From JAGBWK01 sp964544595 (lineage in GTDB: Bacteria; Bacteroidota; Bacteroidia; Bacteroidales; Muribaculaceae): 34,342 nt of DNA. Below are positions 16,993 through 24,173 of this stretch, piece by piece. Every line of letters begins with the position of its first letter. Position 1 is the first letter of the stretch. The translations under genes and the position numbers were made by a program. Location: assembly GCA_964544595.1 (NCBI GenBank), contig CAZJBM010000028.1, positions 1 to 34,342 of the forward strand, in the 5' to 3' direction. The notes beneath the pieces are model-generated. The model was not told where the DNA came from and did no database searches. It was given only the letters and a program-made list of their open reading frames with translations.

Positions 16993-17967
16993 TTAGAAAG
17001 TGATGTTGAGGTTGACGCCGTAGCTCAGACCTCCGCCTCTGACGGGCTGGAGCGAGGGAGTCATGTTGATCTTAGGCTGGCGGTCGGCGTGCGCGCGCTC
17101 GCTGTAGCCGTGGGCATTGTTTCCGCGAAACCAGCCGAGACATTCGTTCACCGGGTCGAGAAGGAAGGCGATAGGGTAGCCGAGCCACTTGGTGCCAAGC
17201 ACCTCATAGTCGTGCTCCACGATATATCGTTTCGCCAGATAGAACGATTCTCCCAATATCAGGCCACCCATAGGCGTGATGATAAGGTCGTTGATCGACG
17301 GAATCTCGTTGAAAGCCTCGATGCCGTATTCCCAGAAAAACGTTGATACCGCGAACGAGTATAGCCACGATTGCCAGAGATTGAAGCCCTGCGAGCGCGC
17401 GCTCATGTAGTAAGCCGCCCCGGCGTAGGGGTGAAGAACGTAGTTGAAAATCGCGTTATCCTTGTCGAACACCGGCGCGCGCATCACGTGGTCGTACCAG
17501 CGTTGAAACATCGGCGTCTTGTCAATCTCGGCCTTATTCCAGGCAGTCGCGTCCTCCGGCATCATCTGCAGTATCGCGAGCATCGTCAAGCCTCCTGCGA
17601 ACAGCACAGTGGTGTTTCCTGCAAGGCGTCCGTAGTTAGGGCACGATGTGGAGATAGAGTAGGGGAGGTCGTAGATTGATTTCACCTCAGGTTTCTTGGG
17701 CTGCGGGGTGGGGAGTAGGGTTGTGAGATAATCGTGAGTGGGGTAGGAGAGAGTAGGCTCAGCGTAGTAGGGCTTAGAGTCAACTTCGCCGACAATCCCG
17801 GTCTCGGCGTCAGGTTTAATCTCGGTGTCGGCTATGGTGTCGACGCGTTCGGTAGCCGGAGCGATGCGCTCGTCGATATTCGCGGTCGGTATAGAGTCGT
17901 TAGAGGCTGCTGAGGCCGACCAAGCTGCTGTAAGAGCTATGCCGATTGTATAGAGTGTGCGTTTCAT
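16993..17967 (-). CDS. DUF3943-type exported protein
   Basis: 324 residues. The signal peptide (MKRTLYTIGIALTAAWSASA) is followed by a low-complexity acidic/Thr-rich stretch (about 22-95). The rest matches what I know of DUF3943: a hydrophobic helix (NTTVLFAGGLTMLAILQMM), NYVLHPYAGAAYYMSARSQG, SWLYSFAVSTFFWEYGIEAF and PSINDLIITPMGGLILGE. The C-terminus alternates like outer-membrane beta strands and ends in phenylalanine (YGVNLNITF), consistent with an outer-membrane location. Function is unknown. It is transcribed convergently with fba, and the upstream fimbrial terminator isolates it from the pilus operon. Confidence 0.8.
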   Translation of the reverse strand: MKRTLYTIGIALTAAWSASAASNDSIPTANIDERIAPATERVDTIADTEIKPDAETGIVGEVDSKPYYAEPTLSYPTHDYLTTLLPTPQPKKPEVKSIYDLPYSISTSCPNYGRLAGNTTVLFAGGLTMLAILQMMPEDATAWNKAEIDKTPMFQRWYDHVMRAPVFDKDNAIFNYVLHPYAGAAYYMSARSQGFNLWQSWLYSFAVSTFFWEYGIEAFNEIPSINDLIITPMGGLILGESFYLAKRYIVEHDYEVLGTKWLGYPIAFLLDPVNECLGWFRGNNAHGYSERAHADRQPKINMTPSLQPVRGGGLSYGVNLNITF

Positions 17968-18015
17968 AGTTGTGATCCCTTAAATGATAGTTGCAAACGT
18001 GTTACAATAATATAA

Positions 18016-18023
18016 CAAATGTA
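18016..18023 (-). promoter_or_regulatory. Candidate -7 element for the DUF3943 gene
   Basis: On the minus strand this reads TACATTTG (TAnnTTTG), 48 bp upstream of the start. The nearest minus-strand TTTG upstream (18049-18052) is 25 bp away, longer than the usual 19-21. It sits directly after the fimbrial operon terminator, as expected for a new transcription unit. Confidence 0.5.
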
Positions 18024-18049
18024 TATTGCAAATTGCTCACGCGCGATGC

Positions 18050-18087
18050 AAAAAAATAGACCGGGCGGTCAAGCCGTCCGGTCTATT
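18050..18087 (-). terminator. Terminator of the fimbrial operon
   Basis: On the minus strand a 14-bp stem (18055-18068 with 18074-18087, one G-T pair, 5-nt loop) is followed by T residues (18050-18056 are all A on the plus strand). It begins 28 bp after the stop of the tip-protein gene. Confidence 0.93.
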
Positions 18088-18114
18088 GTCATTTTTAAGG
18101 TATGGGTTAAGCTA

Positions 18115-21100
18115 TTATTTCACTGGCTTAAGGGGGCAGGCATCGTAGCCGTAAGTGGAATTATACAGTAGATCTTTTCCGTAATAATTAAATCGCCATA
18201 CTCGGAAGTTGATGTCGATGCCATATTTACTTGTACTTGATCCTCTAAGCCAGTAAATAGCACCCGGTTGGTCATAAGTGTCGTAGGCGAGTGGACGATA
18301 CCAGTTGGCACTTGTCGCGCTTAGTGTCAACGCTGTCGATACACCGGCATATCGTAGCTCTCCTTTTGAAAATCTGATAAGAGGGGTTGCATTATCAGCG
18401 GTGCCCTTATCTCTTCGTCCATGGCCTGTTTCACCTATAGGGAAGAAAACCTGTGCTCCGTTTGATTGATTTGAATACATAACACCTCTGACACCTTTCG
18501 TGCTTGAAGTGATAGTATTGTATCGGTCGTAGAATCCAAACGCATCAGATGCTTTATCCGCAGCCTCTGAGGCTCCGTCGGCATATACTATGCCATAACC
18601 GAAAAGAGCGGTAAGGTCGTCAATTAGTGCAGCTGCATCAGCTTGGGTAGGTACTTGATATCCGTTGCCGATTTTCCAATCCGCGATATCATTGAATGTG
18701 ACTTGTGACCATGTGCTTTTATGATCTGCATCTGCGCCATTAACCCAAACGTTTGTAGGTTTCACACCTACACCATATTTTCTATTCGTATATTCGGTGA
18801 TACCTTGCCCGATATTGCCTCGGCGAAAGTATGAGCCAATAGAGAGGGGCGAAGCGCACCGCTCTCCATCTTTATATAAGTTGAAGGTTGACCATGTTGT
18901 TGATCCTACTTTCACATCCTGATAGCCTTGACGCACGAAGATGTAATGGAAGGATGTGGAGTTATGAAATTCAACTTTAATCACTGCGAAACGCGGTTGT
19001 GACTCACTTGTGCCTACCGGGGTATATTTAAATTCAATAATCGATCTGGTTTTGCCGCGGATTGTGTCTCCATATTTCTTTGATTCGCCTAATGCCGAAA
19101 GCTTCACAAGGCTTTTGTCACCTGAATACACGTAAGCTTTCCAAGGACCATCTGATACAAGAGGTGAGAAATCACCCTCCGCTGAGTCGCGGACCTTAAG
19201 CACAACATTGAATGGATGCGTATTTGTGGATCTTCGCCATATACCCATCGGGTTAATGACTTTAGGGTCTTGGAGTATAGTTACATCACCAGTCAGTGCG
19301 GGCTGAGTGACTCCATTGATTTTATATGTCAGTGTCACGCGAACGGTTGCTTCGCGTTCCGACCATTCAAATTGATTTGCACCGGAGAATACAGCCCATC
19401 CACCCAAAACGCGTGGCTGAGTGTAAACAGGAATCTGAAATGTATAAGTATAAGAAGTCCCTAAATCATCTTTATTTGCGGTACATATAAAGCTTGCACT
19501 ATTAGTGGTTAAGGTTTTGGTTTCGCCTGGTTTGGGAAGAGATGTGCCAAGTTTGTATTGCTGCCAACCGCATTTTCCGTTGTTGAACCAGTTTACAACA
19601 TTATCAATGTCTTTAATACCATTGTCAGCATTTATGGTTGCTGTCTCTTTTACGTCTCTGAGTGAGAGGAATCCGAAAGCATTGTATTTCTTACAGATGG
19701 TTGAACCGGTAACATAATCCGTAAGTTTACTTGTGACACTCGTATTTTTATTGGTTGATTTACGTAGGTTGTCGTAGAGATCCTGGTTTTTATCATTTTT
19801 CCATGTGGGGTCATTATATTTCACCGGTCGCCAGTTATTTTCGAGAATATCCGCGCGAATCTCTATGTCAGTAGCACCTTCTGGCACGCGGGCTTTTACC
19901 GGCAAAAAAGCCTTCTGGCTGTAATAGTAGGATACGTGTGAGCCCTCAGGCAAGATGAGCGAAGGAGTTTCCTCTTTATAGTCTATATGCCAGTCTACAT
20001 TGTTGGCTTGTCCGTTGAATTTGAGCGTAAGCTTATAGTGGTGGTTACGCTCGCAGTCGTAGTCAAACTTCTCATCCTTTCCGAGCATGAATCGATAGAT
20101 AATCGGGCCGGAAGATAAATTCTTTAAGTCGCGGTTTTCGTAATAGCCGCGCACTTCTATCCATGTGCCGTAGGGTACGCGGTCTTTCCAGTCGGAATTA
20201 TCGCTTACGTCGTTTTTGGTCCAGTCTTTATCCTTAACAATCATACTACCCTCCTCCTTGGCGTATTGGCGCTTATCGAAGAGTGGGTCGTCTGTATGAT
20301 TGCCCTGGAGATTTTCATAGAAGAATAGTGATTGGTCGTTTGCAGCATGCTTCACCGCACCGCCGGTTGACTTACCATTGGCAAGCGTAAACCAGTTTTT
20401 ACTTGCAGTCTTGATGTTTATGCGATCAGCTGATGTGACATCACCATGCACGATAGATGGATCATCTTTCTTTTCAGTGGTGCTTGTACCCCAATTTGAT
20501 GCTTTTGATGTTATATTACCTTGGTTGTCGTAATAAAGTATTTCACCAGTCTTAATTAAATCAGAACTTTTGGTCACAGAGTACTTGCCTCCGAGAGTAG
20601 AACGTTTCGGTATATCGTGGATACGCACCGAGTGGATGTAGACGAAGACGTTGTCGTCGAGATTCGACGCGTCGTAGGCCACGGTTACTTTCGAGGCGGC
20701 GCGGCGCACCCAAGCGTAAATAGTCTGATTCGGCTTGTTGATGTCGACAGTGGTCTCGTTGTTATACGACCCTTGCGGCTCCTCTGAGAATGTGCCGAGC
20801 ATTTGGCCGTTTTTCGTTATAGTGGGATACCAAACAAGCGGATAGTTGCGGAGTAATTCGCGAGTAGCTACTGAGTCTGAGGGAATATTATGGCCGACGT
20901 TGGCCACGGCGTAGATATAATAGCGGCCGTAGGCAAGCTGATTGTTGAAATCAAGAATGGCGCGTTTGGTGTTTTCTTCGCCTACGAGAACATTCTGCCC
21001 GGTCTCCGCGTCATATTCATATTTTGGGGCAGACACGGTCTCGGTTTTGAACTGAGAGCTTGTATAGTAGTTTGTGCGCACGATTTGCCCTTCGAGGTCG

Positions 21101-21324
21101 TAAACGAGAATCTGGAGAGATGTGATGTCGTCGAGCGATGTGCCAGCCGAGCGCGACTGATTGAGCGCTTCGGTGTAGCAGTCGAAAGTCATCTGTGCGG
21201 TGACGTTAGCCACGCCGTCGCCGTAGTCAGCGGGGTTATATAGATCATCATCGACGCAGCCGACAGCAAATATCGCGCTGATGACGATAATAAAGCAATA
21301 TTTTAATATGTTGTATTGTTTCAT
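18115..21324 (-). CDS. Large DUF4906-type fimbrial tip lipoprotein with FISUMP-like C-terminal domain
   Basis: 1069 residues. A lipoprotein signal peptide ends in lipobox AVGC (Cys23). The N-terminal fimbrillin part (about 35-460) has strand GVANVTAQMTFDCY, then Arg58 (QSRSAG). The RNHHYKLTLKFNGQANNVDW segment and the ILPEGSHVSYYYSQKAFLPV segment are typical of DUF4906 proteins. The middle (about 460-790) is beta-rich. Residues about 800-1069 (W.TFNLYKDGE, GYQVPTQADAAALID, DACPLKPV) resemble the Fibrobacter succinogenes major paralogous (FISUMP) lectin-like fold. As the last and largest gene of the operon it is placed like Mfa5 of Porphyromonas gingivalis, so a tip adhesin is likely. Codons after about residue 245 are AT-rich (32-42% GC on sampled lines) compared with about 60% in the 5' part. 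Confidence 0.83.
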   Translation of the reverse strand: MKQYNILKYCFIIVISAIFAVGCVDDDLYNPADYGDGVANVTAQMTFDCYTEALNQSRSAGTSLDDITSLQILVYDLEGQIVRTNYYTSSQFKTETVSAPKYEYDAETGQNVLVGEENTKRAILDFNNQLAYGRYYIYAVANVGHNIPSDSVATRELLRNYPLVWYPTITKNGQMLGTFSEEPQGSYNNETTVDINKPNQTIYAWVRRAASKVTVAYDASNLDDNVFVYIHSVRIHDIPKRSTLGGKYSVTKSSDLIKTGEILYYDNQGNITSKASNWGTSTTEKKDDPSIVHGDVTSADRINIKTASKNWFTLANGKSTGGAVKHAANDQSLFFYENLQGNHTDDPLFDKRQYAKEEGSMIVKDKDWTKNDVSDNSDWKDRVPYGTWIEVRGYYENRDLKNLSSGPIIYRFMLGKDEKFDYDCERNHHYKLTLKFNGQANNVDWHIDYKEETPSLILPEGSHVSYYYSQKAFLPVKARVPEGATDIEIRADILENNWRPVKYNDPTWKNDKNQDLYDNLRKSTNKNTSVTSKLTDYVTGSTICKKYNAFGFLSLRDVKETATINADNGIKDIDNVVNWFNNGKCGWQQYKLGTSLPKPGETKTLTTNSASFICTANKDDLGTSYTYTFQIPVYTQPRVLGGWAVFSGANQFEWSEREATVRVTLTYKINGVTQPALTGDVTILQDPKVINPMGIWRRSTNTHPFNVVLKVRDSAEGDFSPLVSDGPWKAYVYSGDKSLVKLSALGESKKYGDTIRGKTRSIIEFKYTPVGTSESQPRFAVIKVEFHNSTSFHYIFVRQGYQDVKVGSTTWSTFNLYKDGERCASPLSIGSYFRRGNIGQGITEYTNRKYGVGVKPTNVWVNGADADHKSTWSQVTFNDIADWKIGNGYQVPTQADAAALIDDLTALFGYGIVYADGASEAADKASDAFGFYDRYNTITSSTKGVRGVMYSNQSNGAQVFFPIGETGHGRRDKGTADNATPLIRFSKGELRYAGVSTALTLSATSANWYRPLAYDTYDQPGAIYWLRGSSTSKYGIDINFRVWRFNYYGKDLLYNSTYGYDACPLKPVK

Positions 21325-21379
21325 TAGTCAAGAATGGAAATATAGGTTACGTCTAAATGATAGGAGAGAGCTGTATGAT

Positions 21380-22723
21380 TTAGATGTTGTCTTCAGGTTT
21401 GACTGGCTCTTCTTCCTCGGGGTCTTCCTCGGGGTCTTCCTCTTCATCAGGGTCTGGTGCTGGGCCTTGAGGTGTATTCAGACCGAAGATGGGATCAAGT
21501 GTAACGCCAATGTAAGGCACTACGGTGACATCGAGTGTTTGACTCTGAGGCACGAAGTTGGCCTTGATCACGACGTGGGTGTTGCGCGGCAAAGCGGAGA
21601 GATTGGGAAGCTCTTTGCTGAATTTGCCCACTTCGTTGCCCTCGGTGTCAACAAGCGTGCAGTTGAAGTAATAATTCTGCGTTCCCGAAGCGGTGTTAAG
21701 GCTTTCGTTGCCGTAGAACGAGGGGAACGTATGTGTCTCGGTTTTGCCGATCGATACGGTCTGATAGCCGTCGGGGGCGCGCCACTCGGAGTAGACTACG
21801 TCTTCGGGCATGCGGTAGTTATCGCGATAGTGGTCGGTATATGAGCCGTCGAGGGGGCGATTGGAGCCGCCTGACACTACCGGGGCTTTGCTGGTGGCGG
21901 TCTCGATTATCGATCCGTCGGGGCGATAAGTCATGGAGTGGAGTATCACCGATATCCACGATGTGCGACCCACGTGGGGGAAGAGATATGAGCGGTCGGC
22001 CACGCTGCTGATGCTCATGTCCTTTACATGTATCTTAAACGGATTGGGGGCGAACATGCCCTGAGGCTGTCCGTTGGTGATTTCGACGGTGAATTTGGTT
22101 GCCTGGCGCAGGAGTTTGAGGTCGTTGTATTCGATTGTCTCGATATCTTCGCCGGTGTTTTGCATATTGACCGGGAGCTTGTAGACCGCACTCATAGGTA
22201 TGTCCATCGATGAGAGCTGGGCCGATGAGAGCTTGATCGCTTTGTGGAGCAGCTCATCGCTGATTTTATGGCCTTCGGCGGCGAGATCGTAGAAGGTGAG
22301 GCTACCGATACCCTGATCGGTAAGCACCGGCTCGTTGGCGAGCAGGTAGACGGTTTTTACTTCGTTGGCTTTCACCCTGAATTTTCGGGTGGACAGTGAC
22401 GATGCTTCTTGTTGCGGTGAAATCAAGGTGTTGACTTCTACGATGCCGTCCTGGTCGGCGATGATAACGCGCAGGCGATTGATCATCTCGCGCTTGCCTA
22501 CGGGGAGTTCAGCTCCGGGATAAGCCTCGCCGGGCAGCTCGTAGCCTACGCGGGGCGCGGCGGCTACCTCAGGGATTGCGACCGAGAGTTTCAGGTCGAC
22601 ATATCCGTCGTGAATCTCAGGAATATTATCCTCGTCGTCAAACGAACGGGCACAAGAAACCGTAGCCGTGAGCGATAGAATCGCGGCGAACAACAAAAGC
22701 AATATTTGGCTAAGTTTCTTCAT
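21380..22723 (-). CDS. Minor fimbrillin lipoprotein with acidic C-terminal tail
   Basis: 447 residues. The lipoprotein signal peptide has a Cys24 lipobox (TVSC). The fimbrillin-type N-terminal strand is GYVDLKLSVAIPEV (40-53), followed by Arg58 (APRVGYEL). The body is typical of FimA/Mfa1-superfamily beta sandwiches (MINRLRVIIADQDGIVEVN, VKTVYLLANEP, TKFTVEITNGQ). The last globular strand is TLDVTVVPYIG. After it comes a Pro/Glu/Asp-rich tail of about 25 residues made of an in-frame 12-bp repeat. Its length and place between the anchor and the large tip gene resemble Mfa3, a minor/adaptor subunit in P. gingivalis. That equivalence is inference. It starts 108 bp after the mfa2-like gene and ends 55 bp before the tip gene. 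Confidence 0.8.
   Translation of the reverse strand: MKKLSQILLLLFAAILSLTATVSCARSFDDEDNIPEIHDGYVDLKLSVAIPEVAAAPRVGYELPGEAYPGAELPVGKREMINRLRVIIADQDGIVEVNTLISPQQEASSLSTRKFRVKANEVKTVYLLANEPVLTDQGIGSLTFYDLAAEGHKISDELLHKAIKLSSAQLSSMDIPMSAVYKLPVNMQNTGEDIETIEYNDLKLLRQATKFTVEITNGQPQGMFAPNPFKIHVKDMSISSVADRSYLFPHVGRTSWISVILHSMTYRPDGSIIETATSKAPVVSGGSNRPLDGSYTDHYRDNYRMPEDVVYSEWRAPDGYQTVSIGKTETHTFPSFYGNESLNTASGTQNYYFNCTLVDTEGNEVGKFSKELPNLSALPRNTHVVIKANFVPQSQTLDVTVVPYIGVTLDPIFGLNTPQGPAPDPDEEEDPEEDPEEEEPVKPEDNI
21413..21442 (-). repeat. 12-bp in-frame tandem repeat encoding the acidic tail
   Basis: TTCCTCGGGGTC occurs at 21413-21424 and 21425-21436, followed by a half copy to 21442. On the minus strand it encodes (E)DPEE units. 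The unit is a multiple of 3, so copy-number slippage would change tail length without a frameshift. Confidence 0.85.
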
Positions 22724-22831
22724 CTATTGGATTATGTGTACCTTATTGGAGTGTAGTGAAAGCTATTAGGGATTATAGTTGATAGTTATGCCGGTTGACT
22801 TTCTGATTGCGTTATGATGGGTTGATTGTTA

Positions 22832-23977
22832 TTAGAAATTATCGATGTCGTTGATCCTGACGGTCCAGTCGTTGACCTGGATGAGAGCATTCGCCCAGCC
22901 ATCGTTCTCGTTGAGGAAGAAGAACATCTGCCAGCGGCTCTGGCGGTCGAGGAATTCCTGCAAGCCTATACCGCGATGTTGCTGAGTGGCGGTGTCGAGG
23001 AAGAGGTTGAGGTAGGGTATGAGCGGGATGTCGATGACAGGGGTGCCGCTGTCGGCGCGGGTCACTCTGAGGCGGGGGGCCTTCATCGCTGTGGAGCCTA
23101 TGCCGGTGCCCTGCTGGAGGGGATCGGTCGACGCGGCTACGCGTGAGGTGGCCGAGGCGGTCGGGGCGTTATACTTGAAGGGGTCCTCGCCGTTTACGTC
23201 GCTATACTGATTGATCAGGCGCGAGGTAGAGAGGTCGTAGGTGGCCACGATGTTGTTGAGCGTGCCCGAGGTGTCGCCGAGGTTGCTGTTGCCTTTGGCA
23301 AACGGACGGTAGGTTACGCCCTGCGAGGGGAGCATCGAGTTGTCGTGCTCGAAGAGGGTGTTGTCGTCGACGATCTCCACGTTGTAATCCTTCGAGAGGA
23401 TAGGAGCGTTGTTGGTGTGCTGAAGGATGATGCGGAAGTCGTTGGTGTTCTTCATCATCTTCATTGTGTATTTGGTGTACACCTCTTCGCCGGGATCGGG
23501 GATATTGATGTCGAGCGCTCCGAAGTAGAGCGGATGGAGCAGCGACGAGCTTACGCCGTCGGCCGATAGGGTCGACATGATGACGTGGCGGTCGGTGTAG
23601 GTGGTGTTTTCGATTTTTTTGTGGAAACGGAAGGTCGACTGGTCGTCGGTCATGCCGCCGTAGGCTACCAGGCGGTAGTTGCCGGCAGGGAGATCGAGCT
23701 TCATGGCGAAGGCATTGTCGGCGGGGACAATGGCCGAGGCCGAGCGGGTGCCGACGAAGTTTCCGTCGTTGTCGTATATGATGAGGGACAGGCAGTCGAC
23801 ATTCTGAGCGAATGCGTCGCCAAATTCCATATTATAGTCGTAGACGAAGCGAATCTCGGCGCCGCAGACAGGCAGGTCGTCGTAGATCACGCTGTCGCAA
23901 GAGGATACGCCCCATGCGGCGGCGGTCAGAGCGACGGCTGCTGCGGAGTTGCGTAGTATGTTGCGAAAATTGAGCAT
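22832..23977 (-). CDS. mfa2: Mfa2/FimB-family fimbrial anchor lipoprotein
   Basis: 381 residues with a lipobox VSSC (Cys27). Family signatures are CDSVIYDDLPVCGAEIRFVY with DYNMEFGDAFAQNVDCLSLI, then IYDNDGNFV, LPAGNYRLVAYGGM and the C-terminal WQMFFFLNENDGW...VNDWTVRIND. This is the Mfa2/FimB anchor family, which holds the pilus in the outer membrane and limits its length. Unlike the other subunits here, it has no arginine just after the first strand, consistent with an anchor that is not cleaved for donor-strand exchange. It follows the major subunit gene as in P. gingivalis mfa1-mfa2, with a structured 196-bp gap in between. Confidence 0.92.
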   Translation of the reverse strand: MLNFRNILRNSAAAVALTAAAWGVSSCDSVIYDDLPVCGAEIRFVYDYNMEFGDAFAQNVDCLSLIIYDNDGNFVGTRSASAIVPADNAFAMKLDLPAGNYRLVAYGGMTDDQSTFRFHKKIENTTYTDRHVIMSTLSADGVSSSLLHPLYFGALDINIPDPGEEVYTKYTMKMMKNTNDFRIILQHTNNAPILSKDYNVEIVDDNTLFEHDNSMLPSQGVTYRPFAKGNSNLGDTSGTLNNIVATYDLSTSRLINQYSDVNGEDPFKYNAPTASATSRVAASTDPLQQGTGIGSTAMKAPRLRVTRADSGTPVIDIPLIPYLNLFLDTATQQHRGIGLQEFLDRQSRWQMFFFLNENDGWANALIQVNDWTVRINDIDNF

Positions 23978-24087
23978 TTTGATATTTGGCTTTTAATGAA
24001 ATTAGTTATAAGCCCGGAGGGAGAACGCTATATTCGTTGCGAATAATATGCGGAAAGAGAGTGATTGCAGTGTACGATTGTAGAGTG

Positions 24088-24168
24088 AAAAAAGAGAAAC
24101 TTCCCGGAGCCCGGAGTCGAGCTCCGGGAAGTTGTTGGTAGAGAGTGTCGCGGTAAGCTCTTACCGCG
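24088..24168 (-). promoter_or_regulatory. Tandem hairpins between mfa1 and mfa2 (attenuator or mRNA stabiliser)
   Basis: Directly after the mfa1 stop there is an 8-9 bp stem (24149-24157 with 24160-24168). It is followed by a perfect 13-bp stem (24098-24110 with 24121-24133, 10-nt loop). On the minus strand the second stem is followed by TCTC and then six T residues (24093-24088). The T-run is offset by four bases, as might be expected of a leaky terminator that lets some transcripts continue into mfa2. Confidence 0.78.
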
Positions 24169-24173
24169 GTCGA

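Noticed and set aside
24098..24133. Simple strong terminator ending the operon after mfa1
   Set aside because: The T-run is displaced by four bases, and four same-strand pilus genes end in a strong terminator only at 18050-18087. Partial read-through is more likely.
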